This document shows, one piece after another, positions 1-7,285 of a DNA stretch of 11,484 bases. This DNA comes from DASRDR01 sp044867785. Its GTDB lineage: Bacteria; Methylomirabilota; Methylomirabilia; Rokubacteriales; DASRDR01. The notes under the pieces were generated by a model. It did not search any database, was not told the origin of the DNA, and saw only the letters and a program-made list of their open reading frames with translations. Location: assembly GCA_044867785.1 (NCBI GenBank), contig JBIOVM010000144.1, positions 1 to 11,484 on the forward strand, given 5' to 3'. Position numbers and translations under genes: made by a program. Numbering within the stretch: the stretch's first letter is position 1; the number at the start of each line of letters is the position of its first letter.

Positions 1-75
1 GGCCAGAGCCCCGGCGCGAACCGACGCACGGCGGGGGCGGGGGCATCCTGCGCTCGACGTGGTACGATTCGCCCG

Positions 76-2208
76 ATGCGTTGGGGCGTCGCCCTCTGCA
101 GCTGCAACGAGACGCTCCGCCTCGACCCGAAGCGCCTGGGGGGCCTGCTCGGCCTCGACACCCGCCCGGCGCTGTTCGCGCGGCTGCCGCGCGACGACGT
201 CCACGCGTTCGTCGACTGGGCCAGTCACGAGCGGGCCGATCGGGTCCTGGTGGCGTGCTGCGGCCCCCCGGAGCTGTTCCAGGAGGCCCTCGCGGCCGGA
301 GGCGCGGCCGCCGTGGCCCCCGTCGTCGTGAACCTGCGCGACCAGGCCTTCCGCCCGCACGCGGCGCGCGCGGGCGCCGAGGCGAAGGCGGCCCGCCTCC
401 TCCGAGCCGCCATGCGCGCGGCAGAGAGCGTCCGTCCGGCGCCCGAGCGTCCACTCCGCGTCGGCCCGACCGTCCTCATCAGCACGGACCGCCCCGAAGG
501 ATTCCACCTGGCGCAGCGGCTCGAGGGCATCGCGCGCCCCGTTCTCGTGCTCGACGACCGGTCGGCCGCGTTCGACGCGGAGCGCGCGCACCCGCTCCCT
601 TGGAAGGTCAACTGGGGGCGGGTCACCCGCGTCGACGGTACCCTCGGCGCCTTCCGGGTGTCTGTCGAGCGGACGCAGCCGCTGAGCCTCGACGCGTGCA
701 TTCACTGCGGGCGGTGCGTCCCCGTCTGCCACACGTCTGCCATCAGCGAGGGCCTCCGCCTGCGGACCGAGCTGTGCGACCGGTGCGGGGATTGCCTCAC
801 GGCGTGCGGAAAGATCGGTGCGATCCGGATCCCGCGCGCGGAGCGCGAGACGATCCGCGCGGACCAGGTGGTCGTCCTGACGGCCCGTGACTCGCCCGAC
901 GTGCCACCCGCGCCGCGGCGCACCGGCTACCACGCGGCCGTGGCCCCGGATCGGGCGACGCTCGACGCGCTGGCGTGGGACGTCATGGGCCTGGTCGGCG
1001 AATTCCGCAGGATCGAGCACGTCGCCTACGATGCCGGGACCTGCGCGGGCGGCGCCTCGGGACACTCGGCCTGTGGTCGGTGCATCGGGGCGTGCCCCTA
1101 CGGCGCAATCTCGCGCGACCCGAAGAATCTCTTGCGCGTCCTCGTCGACCAGGCGGCCTGTGAAGGCTGCGGGTCCTGCGTCGCCGAATGCCCGACGTCC
1201 TCCTTGACCTTCACCGAGCCGGCGCCGGGCGAGCTGCGGAGCCGGCTCGCGGCCCTGCTGGAGCCGGTGGAGGACGCCGGGGCCGCGGCCCCCGTGCTCG
1301 CGTTCCACTGCCCGGAGCGCGGTCAGGCGGCCCTCGCCGAGGTGCTCCGCCACGGACTGACCTATTCGCCACGCGTCCTGCCGGTGCCCATGGCGTGCCT
1401 CCGTCACGTGTCCGAGGCGGACCTTCTGGGAGCGATCCGCCTCGGGGCCGCCGGCGTGGCACTGCTCGGGTGCGAGAGCTGTCCACACGGTCCCCGCGAC
1501 CTCTTCCTCCAGCGTGTGGAGCGCGTGCGCGGGGTGCTCCAGGCGTTCGGGGCCGGCGCCGACCGTGTCCGGCTCGTCACGGGCGATGCTGCCGACTCGC
1601 GCGCGATGATCGCGACCCTCGACGGCTTTGCCGCCTCGCTGGGGCCGGCGCCCGTTCGCTGGGACGGGCTCGGCGGCCTGCCGACCGACGGACGCGAGGT
1701 GATCGCCGACGCCGTCCGCGCACTCTTGGACGCGAGCCGCCGGGAGCCGGGGCGGCTCCCGGTCGCCCCCGACGCGCCCTTCGCCGTGCCCGAGGTCGAC
1801 CCCGCCAAGTGCACCCTCGCCCGCGCGTGCGTGAATGCCTGTCCGACCCACGCGTGGCGGTTCGACGAGGCTCGCCAGGCGCTCCAGCTCCGGACCATCG
1901 CCTGCGTGAACTGCGGTCTGTGCGTGAAGGTGTGCCCGGAGGGCGCGATCACCCTCGCCCCGGCGATCCCGCTGACCGCGCGGGCGCTCGACTGGCAGGT
2001 GGAGGTCCAGGACCAGCTGGTCGCCTGTCTCAAGTGCGGGAAGCCCGCCGGGAACAGGAAGGCGATCCTCGCGGTCGAGGCGAAGCTCGACGCCCTCGGG
2101 GCCCTCGCCGACACGTTCGCCGGGTCGCGCCGGGATCTTCTCCGCATGTGCCAGAACTGCCGAGCCGTGGCGGCCATGCTCGAGATGCAGAAGGGCTGGG
2201 AGCCCTGA
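76..2208 (+). CDS. Polyferredoxin with MvhD-like domain, FDH-associated
   Basis: A 710-residue, probably cytoplasmic, multi-cluster iron-sulfur protein. No signal peptide or membrane segment is visible. It opens with a CSC motif (residues 8-10) and a CCG at 61-63, as in HdrA-like proteins. It has CxxCxxCxxxC ferredoxin motifs at C208-C218 and C234-C244, a third set at C323/C333/C336/C340, a fourth at C362-C372, and another at C610-C620. A half-motif at C579/C585/C589 lacks the second cysteine (Ala582). Residues about 405-520 resemble the MvhD/FlpD hydrogenase delta subunit (Cys412, Cys441, Cys466, Cys469). The C-terminus has two CxxC pairs (651-654, 692-695). The Rossmann-like stretch at 131-160 lacks the GxGxxG expected of HdrA flavin binding. 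The frame is open to the window edge, so an earlier start is possible; ATG 76 was chosen because the HdrA-like N-terminus follows at once, although no clear ribosome site precedes it. It probably serves electron transfer linked to FDH; the partner is unknown. Confidence 0.85.
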   Translation: MRWGVALCSCNETLRLDPKRLGGLLGLDTRPALFARLPRDDVHAFVDWASHERADRVLVACCGPPELFQEALAAGGAAAVAPVVVNLRDQAFRPHAARAGAEAKAARLLRAAMRAAESVRPAPERPLRVGPTVLISTDRPEGFHLAQRLEGIARPVLVLDDRSAAFDAERAHPLPWKVNWGRVTRVDGTLGAFRVSVERTQPLSLDACIHCGRCVPVCHTSAISEGLRLRTELCDRCGDCLTACGKIGAIRIPRAERETIRADQVVVLTARDSPDVPPAPRRTGYHAAVAPDRATLDALAWDVMGLVGEFRRIEHVAYDAGTCAGGASGHSACGRCIGACPYGAISRDPKNLLRVLVDQAACEGCGSCVAECPTSSLTFTEPAPGELRSRLAALLEPVEDAGAAAPVLAFHCPERGQAALAEVLRHGLTYSPRVLPVPMACLRHVSEADLLGAIRLGAAGVALLGCESCPHGPRDLFLQRVERVRGVLQAFGAGADRVRLVTGDAADSRAMIATLDGFAASLGPAPVRWDGLGGLPTDGREVIADAVRALLDASRREPGRLPVAPDAPFAVPEVDPAKCTLARACVNACPTHAWRFDEARQALQLRTIACVNCGLCVKVCPEGAITLAPAIPLTARALDWQVEVQDQLVACLKCGKPAGNRKAILAVEAKLDALGALADTFAGSRRDLLRMCQNCRAVAAMLEMQKGWEP

Positions 2209-2218
2209 CCCCCCGGCG

Positions 2219-2986
2219 GTGATCGGCGACCGGGACCTCCTCGACCTGCGCCTCGGATACTACGACCTCTTCGTGGGCCTGCTCTGGCGGGAGCCGGCGC
2301 CGGAGCTGGTGAGCGCCCTCGCACACGGCAACGAGGAGCGGATCCGGGCCGCCCGCGCCCTCACTCCGCGCCTCGGCGAGGGGTGGGAGGCTCTGGCCCG
2401 GCTGCGGGCCGCCGGCGCGCCGACCCAGCTCGCCGAAGCGGCGGTCGACGAGTACACGCGGCTCTTCCTCGGGCCCGGCAGCCCAGCACTGAGTCTCTAC
2501 GAGAGCCACTACCTCACGGGACGCCTCTTCGACAGCCCGCTGGCCGCTGTCCGCGCGTCCCTCCAAGAGCTGGGCGTCGAGAAGGACCCCACATACGCAG
2601 AGCCCGAGGACTTCCTCGCGTTCGAGATCGAGGTCGTGCGGACTCTGCTCCGCCGCCAGGAGGCCGCCCCCGACCGGGATGGTCAGACCCGGGCGGTCGA
2701 CGGCCAGGCGATGTTCCTCAAGCGACACCTGCTCGTCTGGGGGCCGACGGCCGCGGGCGATCTGGCCGCCGCCGGAGAGGCGCCCTTCTATCAGGCCGTG
2801 GGGACACTGCTGCAGGGCTTCCTGGCCCTGGAGGTCAGCCTCGTGAAGGAGTGGGGACCGGAGGAGCTGCGGCCGCTTGATGCAGCGCGTCAGCGATTCA
2901 CGAGGCGCTCGGAATTCCGCGGCCGCATCTTCGACGTTCCCTCGGAGCCTTCGGAGGAGCCGCGCCGCCGCGGACCCCTCACCTGA
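2219..2986 (+). CDS. TorD/NarJ-family molecular chaperone for FDH
   Basis: This 255-residue, helical, soluble protein resembles the TorD/DmsD/NarJ chaperones, which bind the Tat signal or apo form of molybdoenzymes and hold them until the cofactor is inserted. Family-like features are the N-terminal YYDLFVGLLWREP segment (14-26), the EYTRLFLGPG segment (78-87) followed by YESHY (94-98), and PEDFLAFEIEVV (129-140), matching the conserved acidic and aromatic positions of the family. The GTG start lies 10 nt after the previous stop, so the two genes are probably co-transcribed, although no good Shine-Dalgarno is visible. The C-terminal tail (about 240-255) is charged and probably disordered. The expected client is the selenocysteine FDH catalytic subunit encoded 0.7 kb downstream. 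That pairing is inferred from position. Confidence 0.85.
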   Translation: MIGDRDLLDLRLGYYDLFVGLLWREPAPELVSALAHGNEERIRAARALTPRLGEGWEALARLRAAGAPTQLAEAAVDEYTRLFLGPGSPALSLYESHYLTGRLFDSPLAAVRASLQELGVEKDPTYAEPEDFLAFEIEVVRTLLRRQEAAPDRDGQTRAVDGQAMFLKRHLLVWGPTAAGDLAAAGEAPFYQAVGTLLQGFLALEVSLVKEWGPEELRPLDAARQRFTRRSEFRGRIFDVPSEPSEEPRRRGPLT

Positions 2987-3051
2987 CGCCGCCGGCGACT
3001 CACGGCCCGGTCGACGGGTCCGGCCCCTTTGTTCTCGCTTGACATCATCGC

Positions 3052-3096
3052 GTCAGGTCGCTGACCATACGGCCATGCTCCCGGTCAGGCGGTCAG
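3052..3096 (+). repeat. Cluster of GTCAG/CTGAC half-sites, possible operator
   Basis: The pentamer GTCAG occurs at 3052-3056, 3084-3088 and 3092-3096, and its reverse complement CTGAC at 3061-3065. The first and the inverted copy form a dyad with a 4-nt spacer. The later two extend to GGTCAG, are directly repeated 8 nt apart, and are joined by a CCCGGTC/GACCGGG inverted repeat (3080-3086 and 3096-3102). This arrangement looks like binding sites for a dimeric regulator just upstream of the possible promoter. The regulator is unknown, and chance occurrence in GC-rich DNA is not excluded. Confidence 0.4.
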
Positions 3097-3100
3097 ACCG

Positions 3101-3115
3101 GGCTCCACAATTGCC
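3101..3115 (+). promoter_or_regulatory. Possible sigma-54 (-24/-12) promoter
   Basis: GGC at 3101-3103 and TTGC at 3111-3114 have the GG-to-GC spacing of the sigma-54 consensus (TGGCAC-N5-TTGC). The base before GG is G rather than T and the ACR block is only partly matched. A start would fall near 3125, giving a leader of about 77 nt before the ATG at 3202. Sigma-54 control is known for E. coli formate hydrogenlyase, which makes it plausible. Only the core dinucleotides and TTGC match well, so confidence is low. Confidence 0.33.
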
Positions 3116-3186
3116 GGTTCTCCACCGGTGTCTATCGTCGCGACTGTCCATACTGCGTGTCGGGTCGAGTCGCGAACCCATCACGG

Positions 3187-3194
3187 GGAGGTGA
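3187..3194 (+). promoter_or_regulatory. Strong Shine-Dalgarno fixing the start at 3202
   Basis: GGAGGTGA matches the 16S anti-Shine-Dalgarno almost completely and sits 7 nt before ATG 3202. This decides against the longer in-frame GTG start at 3157, which has no such site. It is the best ribosome site in the window, suggesting strong translation of the small gene that follows. Confidence 0.8.
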
Positions 3195-3201
3195 GGTCCC
3201 T

Positions 3202-3447
3202 ATGGTCTTCGGGCAGATCCGCCAGATCGACGCCGAGCAGCGCACCGCGGTCATCGCCCTCGAGGACGGACGCGAGATCGCGCTGTCGTTCCCACTCAGC
3301 GCGAACATCGAAGTGCTCGAGCCCACCACGCTGGGCACGATGGGTGGAACGCTCCACGACCTCAAGGTCGGCTACTGGGTGAACGCGGCCATTCCCGCGC
3401 CGGCGAACAGCGCGTGTTCGTGCACATCGCTGGTCTGCCTCAGCTAG
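3202..3447 (+). CDS. Unrecognised 81-residue protein with Cys-rich tail
   Basis: I do not recognise this protein. The first 65 or so residues alternate beta-prone and charged segments (GQIRQID, TAVIALEDGREIALSF, NIEVLE, GTMGGTLHDLKVGYWV), as in a small beta-barrel or OB/SH3-like fold. The tail is quite different: a Pro/Ala linker, then CSC at 72-74 and Cys79 close to the C-terminus, which could bind metal or an iron-sulfur cluster or form disulfides. No signal peptide or membrane helix is seen. It opens the FDH core operon: it has the strongest Shine-Dalgarno in the window, and its stop is only 13 nt before the Tat-signal gene, so it is almost certainly real and co-expressed with FDH. A maturation, sulfur- or metal-handling role, or a regulatory role, is possible but unproven. 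Confidence 0.75.
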   Translation: MVFGQIRQIDAEQRTAVIALEDGREIALSFPLSANIEVLEPTTLGTMGGTLHDLKVGYWVNAAIPAPANSACSCTSLVCLS

Positions 3448-3460
3448 CTAGGAGGCATCC

Positions 3461-3664
3461 ATGAAGCGTGAAAAGAAATCGGTGGGCCGACGCACCTTCC
3501 TCGCGGGGCTCCTGACGGGCGGCGGCGTCGCTGCCGGGCTCGGAGCCGCGACCGGGAAGGCCGCGCCGACGAAGGCGGAGACACCGCGCCAGTCGCCCTC
3601 GGAACCGGTGCTCTACCGGCGCACCGAGGAAGCCGAGCGCTACTACCGAACGCTCTACCGCTGA
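3461..3664 (+). CDS. FDH-region Tat-signal small protein (FdhX-like)
   Basis: This 67-residue protein begins with a classic twin-arginine signal: GRRTFLAG at about residues 9-16, then a Gly/Ala-rich hydrophobic core. It ends with a short mature part, EPVLYRRTEEAERYYRTLYR. The LYRRTEEAERYYRTL ending is the hallmark of the small 'formate dehydrogenase region TAT target' family, found just upstream of FDH catalytic genes. Its function is not established; it may accompany the enzyme through the Tat system or act as a small subunit. A GGAGG site (3451-3455) lies 5 nt before the ATG. The stop is 14 nt before the catalytic gene, which supports a single transcript. The family match rests on motif recognition and is fairly secure. 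Confidence 0.85.
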   Translation: MKREKKSVGRRTFLAGLLTGGGVAAGLGAATGKAAPTKAETPRQSPSEPVLYRRTEEAERYYRTLYR

Positions 3665-3678
3665 GCGAGGAGGGTGGC

Positions 3679-6507
3679 ATGAAGCTCAAGAGGGTCAATG
3701 GCCACGCCCCGACTCGGAGCGCGTGGCTGGAGGACGTGAGCCCCGGGGTGGACCGCCGCGCCTTCCTCAAGGCCGCGGGCACCGGCGGTCTCGGTCTGGC
3801 GGTTGCCATGACGCCGTCTCTGGCCCGGCAGGTGGAGGCGCAGCAACAGGCCGCGCCCCAGGCACCGGGGACTCGCGAGGCCAAGACGATCTGCACCAAG
3901 TGCGCCGTGGGCTGCGGCTTCATCGCCGAGGTCCAGAACGGCGTCTGGGTCGCCCAGGAGCCCTGGTTCGAGCATCCGATCAACCAGGGCAGCCTCTGCT
4001 CGAAGGGCGCCGGCGCGCGCTCGACGGTGACCAGCGACAAGCGCCTCCGGTACCCGATGAAGCTCGAAGGGGGGAAGTGGAAGCGCCTGTCCTGGGATCA
4101 GGCGATGTCCGAGGTCAGCGCCAAGCTCCTCGACATCAGGAAGCGCCACGGGCCCGACGCCTTGCACATCAACTTCTCCGCCCACCAGTCGAACGAGAAC
4201 GGGTACGCCATCCGCAAGTGGGCGGGAATGTGGGGGACGAATAACGCGGACTTCCAGGCCCGTATCTGACACAGCACCACTGTGGCCGGTCTGGCCAACG
4301 TGTTCGGATACGGGGCGATGACGAACCACCAGAACGACATCCGCAACAGCCGGAGCATCATGATCATCGGCATGAATCCGGCCGAGAATCACCCGATCTC
4401 GATGCAGCACATCCTGACGGCCAAGGAGACGAACCGGGCCGTCGTGATCTCGGTCGACCCCCGGTTCACCAAGACGTCTGCGTTCGCGAACCGGTACGTC
4501 CGCATCCGGTCGGGCACGGACGTGGCGTTCGTCTACGGGCTGATCAACATCATCCTGGCCAACGGCTGGGAGGACAAGAAGTTCATCGGGGAGCGGACGT
4601 TCGGCTTCGAGGAGTTCCGGGCGGAGATCGCCAAGTACGACCCGGACACCGTGTCCGGGATCACGGGCATCCCGAAGAGCGACCTCGAGTGGGTGGCGCG
4701 GGCGATGGCCGACAACCGGCCGGGCACGGTCATCTGGGCGATGGGCGGCACCCAGCACTCGAACGGCACGGCGGTGGTTCGGACGTACACCCACCTCCAA
4801 CTCGTGCTCGGCAACATGGGGGTTCCGGGGGGCGGGTGCGACGTGTTCCGCGGCCACGACTCCATCCAGGGCGTGACCGACATCGGCGGCGGACCGGAGA
4901 CGCTGCCGGGCTACTACGGCGTCGGCGAGTCGGCCTGGAAGCACTGGAGCCAGGTGTGGGACGTGCCCTACGACTGGCTCCTGTCGCGCTTCAAGTCCAA
5001 GCAGATGATGGAGAAGCCGGGGTTCACGGTGGCCCGCTGGTACGAGGGAGTGCTCCTCGACCAGAAGGAGCTCGGCCAGGACACGAACCTGAAGGCGGTC
5101 ATGTTCTGGGGTCACTCGACGCAGTCCATGTCGCAGATGGACCGGGTGAAGAAGGCCCTCGAGAAGGTCGAGCTGGTCGTCGACATCGACCCGTTCGTCA
5201 CCAACACGGCCGTCCTGCCGGAGCGGTCGGACGGGATCTACCTCCTGCCCGCCGCCTCGAACTACGAGCAGGTGAACTCCTCGGTCAACACGAACCGCGA
5301 TAACCAGTGGCGCCAGAAGGTCGTGGATCCGGTCTTCGAGGCGAGAACCGATCTTCACATCATGATCGACCTGGCCGAGCGGCTCGGATTCCGGAAGGAG
5401 TTCGCCAAGAACATGAAGGGCCCCTGGAAGGGGGTGCCGGCCGACGTCAAGAACGCGAAGGTCCTGCCGGACGAGACGCACGAGGACGTGCTCCGCGAGA
5501 TCAACATCGGCGCGCTCTCGATCGGCTACAACGGCCATACGCCCGAGCGGCTCAAGCGCCAGCAGGAATGGGCGCATGTCTTCGAGATCAAGACCAAGAA
5601 GGCGGTCGGGGGGCCCGTTCACGGCGAGCAGTGGGGCCTCCCCTGGCCCTGCTGGTCGGAGACCCATCCGGGGACGCCCATCCTCTACCGCATCGACGTG
5701 CCGGTCTCGGAGGGAGGTTGCGGGTTCCGCACCGTGTGGGGACCGAAGTCTCCCGACGGCCGGGACATGCTCGCCGCCCCCGGGTCGGCGCCCGTGGGCG
5801 GGCCCGACGGCGGCTACCCGACCGAGCCCAACTACTCGACCGACCTGACGCAGGAGGCCATCAAGAAGGCGCTGGCTGCCGGGCGGAGTCCCTACGGGAA
5901 CGGCCGGGCCCGGTTCAACTCGTGGAACATCCCGGACCCGTTGCCGGTGCACCGCGAGCCGATCCACAGCCCCCGCCCGGATCTCTTCGCCAAGTGGCCG
6001 ACCTACGACGACGTCAAGGAGCACTACCGCGTCCCGCAGCTGTACAAGAGCATGCAGAAGCCGGACTGGGTGAAGGCGTACCCCCTCATCCTCACCACCG
6101 GTCGCGTGGTGGAGTACGAGGGCGGTGCCGCCCAGGAGCGCAGCAACTCGTGGCTGGTCGAGCTGAATCCCGAGATGTACGTCGAGATGCACCCGAAGGT
6201 CGCCCACGACAACGGCCTCCGGCACGGAGACTGGTGCTGGATCGAGTCGCCCGAGGACATGGACGGGAAGCCCAGCCGCATCAAGGTGAAGGTCAGGGTC
6301 ACCAAGCGGGTGGGTCCCGACACCGTGTTCTTGCCCTTCCACTGGGGCGGGGTCTTCGAGGGCAAGTCCCTCATCGAGAAGTACCCGGAGGGGACGGCGC
6401 CCTACACGATCGGCGAGTCGGCGAACACGGTCACGAACTACGGCTACGACCGGCTGACCCAGATGCAGGAAACCAAGACCGGCCTCTGCCGGGTCAAGAA
6501 AGCCTGA
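3679..6507 (+). CDS. fdnG: Formate dehydrogenase catalytic subunit, selenocysteine-containing
   Basis: This is the Mo/W-bis-MGD subunit that oxidises formate to CO2. It is 942 residues when UGA at 4267-4269 is read as selenocysteine 197. Without recoding, the gene would look split in two (3679-4269 and 4282-6507). The frame is continuous across the UGA, and the context ARI-Sec-HSTTVAGLA...GAMTNHQNDI matches FDH-N/FDH-O, where Sec is followed by a catalytic His (here His198). Other features are a Tat signal, DRRAFLK at 25-31 with a hydrophobic stretch to about 48; a [4Fe-4S] site C72-x2-C75-x3-C79-x27-C107; and the C-terminal molybdopterin dinucleotide-binding domain (about 800-942, with ILTTGRVVEYEGG and FLPFHWGGVFEGK). 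GGAGG at 3669-3673 precedes the ATG. It is slightly shorter than E. coli FdnG (about 1,015). The Tat signal places it on the outer face of the membrane, with the beta subunit encoded next. Confidence 0.96.
4267..4269 (+). other. UGA selenocysteine codon (Sec197)
   Basis: This in-frame TGA is followed by CAC (His198), and coding similarity to FDH continues directly on both sides. The neighbourhood ARI-U-HSTTVA matches the known Sec site of FDH catalytic subunits. A hairpin with the GGUCU loop lies at the usual distance downstream. Decoding requires SelB and the selC tRNA, which are not in this window. Confidence 0.94.
4270..4300 (+). promoter_or_regulatory. Bacterial SECIS element
   Basis: Just after the UGA, TGGCC (4283-4287) pairs perfectly with GGCCA (4293-4297) around a GGTCT loop (4288-4292). 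The GGUCU loop is the signature recognised by SelB in E. coli fdhF and fdnG. From memory of the fdhF sequence, its loop begins at the 19th base after the UGA, and the loop here does too. The hairpin lies inside the coding sequence, as bacterial SECIS elements do. An overlapping CACAG/CTGTG hairpin (4270-4284) could compete with it. Confidence 0.88.
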
Positions 6508-6522
6508 AGGGGGGAGGCGATC

Positions 6523-7176
6523 ATGGCGCAGAGCACCGTGACCATCCCGTTCCGACAGGCGGGGGGCCCCCAGCTCAAGTACGCCCCCTCCCGGATGAAG
6601 TTCTACATCGACGTCAAGCGCTGCATCGAGTGCGGCGGCTGCGAGGTCGCCTGCAAGAACGAGAACAACGTCCCGCCCGGCATCGCCCGCATCAAGGTCG
6701 TGACCATCAACGAGGGCGAGTCGGGTGAGACCAACGTCGCCGTCCCGTGCATGCACTGCTCCAAGGCCCCCTGCGTGGCCGTCTGCCCGGTCGACGCGCT
6801 GTTCCATCGGCCGGACGGCATCGTGCAGGTCAACAAGGAGACGTGCATCGGGTGCGGCTACTGCTTGTACGCGTGCCCGTTCGGCGCGCCGCAGTTCCCG
6901 AAGGGGACGCCCTTCGGCGCCCGCGGCGTCATGGACAAGTGCACGTACTGCGCCGGGGGACCAGAAGTGCCGTTCTCGGAACGTGAGCGTCGGCTCTATG
7001 GCTCCAACCGGATCGCCGAGGGAAAGCTTCCCCTCTGCGCCTCCGTCTGCGCCACCAAGGCGCTCGTCGCGGGCGACGCCGAGGAGGTCGCGAACGTCGT
7101 CCGCATGCGAATCGCGGCGCGCGGCGCCGGCGGCGGTGCCTGGGGCTGGGATGCGGCCTATGGCAAGGGGAACTGA
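6523..7176 (+). CDS. fdh3B: Formate dehydrogenase iron-sulfur (beta) subunit
   Basis: This 217-residue electron-transfer subunit has four [4Fe-4S] sites of the DMSO-reductase family beta type: C34/C37/C40/C44, C76/C79/C84/C88, C108/C111/C114/C118 and C140/C143/C172/C176. The wording MKFYIDVKRCIECGGCEVACKNE, split across the first site, and the later RGVMDKCTYCAGGPE closely resemble the Fdh3B type of beta subunit. It lacks the C-terminal membrane anchor of E. coli FdnH, so contact with the membrane must come through the NrfD-like protein. It has no signal of its own and is presumably exported with the catalytic subunit. GGGGAGG at 6511-6517 lies 5 nt before the ATG, and the gap from the previous stop is 15 nt. 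The last 20 or so residues are Gly-rich and unlike the core. The symbol follows family resemblance only. Confidence 0.93.
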   Translation: MAQSTVTIPFRQAGGPQLKYAPSRMKFYIDVKRCIECGGCEVACKNENNVPPGIARIKVVTINEGESGETNVAVPCMHCSKAPCVAVCPVDALFHRPDGIVQVNKETCIGCGYCLYACPFGAPQFPKGTPFGARGVMDKCTYCAGGPEVPFSERERRLYGSNRIAEGKLPLCASVCATKALVAGDAEEVANVVRMRIAARGAGGGAWGWDAAYGKGN

Positions 7177-7210
7177 CGCGAAGGGCTCCTGTCCCCGGGC
7201 GGTCTGACCA

Positions 7211-7249
7211 GGAATCCCCACCAGATCTGCCTTGGTGGGGATTCCTTTT
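7211..7249 (+). terminator. Intra-locus rho-independent terminator or attenuator
   Basis: A perfect 12-bp inverted repeat, GGAATCCCCACC (7211-7222) and GGTGGGGATTCC (7234-7245), encloses an 11-nt loop and is followed at once by TTTT and a pyrimidine-rich stretch. This is the form of an intrinsic terminator for the upstream FDH genes. The T-tract is short and interrupted, so partial read-through to the membrane-subunit gene is likely. An in-frame TTG at 7232 falls inside the hairpin and is rejected as a gene start. Confidence 0.75.
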
Positions 7250-7285
7250 CCTGTGGGGACGGATCCTGCCGCGAGAGGGCAGCCG

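Larger units (their letters stand above)
2987..3201 (+). promoter_or_regulatory. Intergenic control region before the FDH core operon
   Basis: This 215-bp gap is the longest non-coding stretch in the window and precedes the FDH structural genes. It holds a perfect TTGACA hexamer at 3039-3044 without a convincing -10, four copies of GTCAG in either orientation between 3052 and 3096, a 7-bp inverted repeat at 3080-3102, and a sigma-54-like element at 3101-3114. No coding potential was recognised, although one frame is open through part of it. A promoter for the downstream operon is likely here; the exact element is uncertain. Confidence 0.6.

Noticed and set aside
1..75. Possible promoter or upstream gene end before the polyferredoxin
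   Set aside because: No convincing -35/-10, hairpin or stop codon was seen. The polyferredoxin frame is open across it, so it may even be coding; too short to decide.
1404..2728. Minus-strand open frames (1404-2324 and 2030-2728) over the polyferredoxin and chaperone genes
   Set aside because: They overlap well-supported genes, have Arg/Pro/Ser-rich translations and no motifs.
3039..3071. Sigma-70 promoter built on the perfect TTGACA at 3039-3044
   Set aside because: No acceptable -10 hexamer is found 16-18 nt downstream; the nearest, CATACG, is 21 nt away and matches poorly. It was kept only as a note in the intergenic entry.
3157..3201. Longer N-terminus for the 81-residue protein from GTG 3157
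   Set aside because: The strong Shine-Dalgarno at 3187-3194 points to ATG 3202, and the extra residues look like translated leader.
4282..6507. Separate gene starting at GTG 4282
   Set aside because: It is the second half of the selenocysteine FDH gene. There is no ribosome site, and the codons between the UGA and this GTG match the family without a break.
5307..6728. Forward 473-codon frame in another phase within the FDH genes
   Set aside because: Its translation is Arg/Gly/Pro-rich low complexity typical of an off-frame in GC-rich DNA, and it spans the boundary of two real genes.
7232..7285. Upstream TTG start for the NrfD-like protein
   Set aside because: It lies inside the terminator hairpin, lacks a ribosome site, and would add a segment unlike the family N-terminus.
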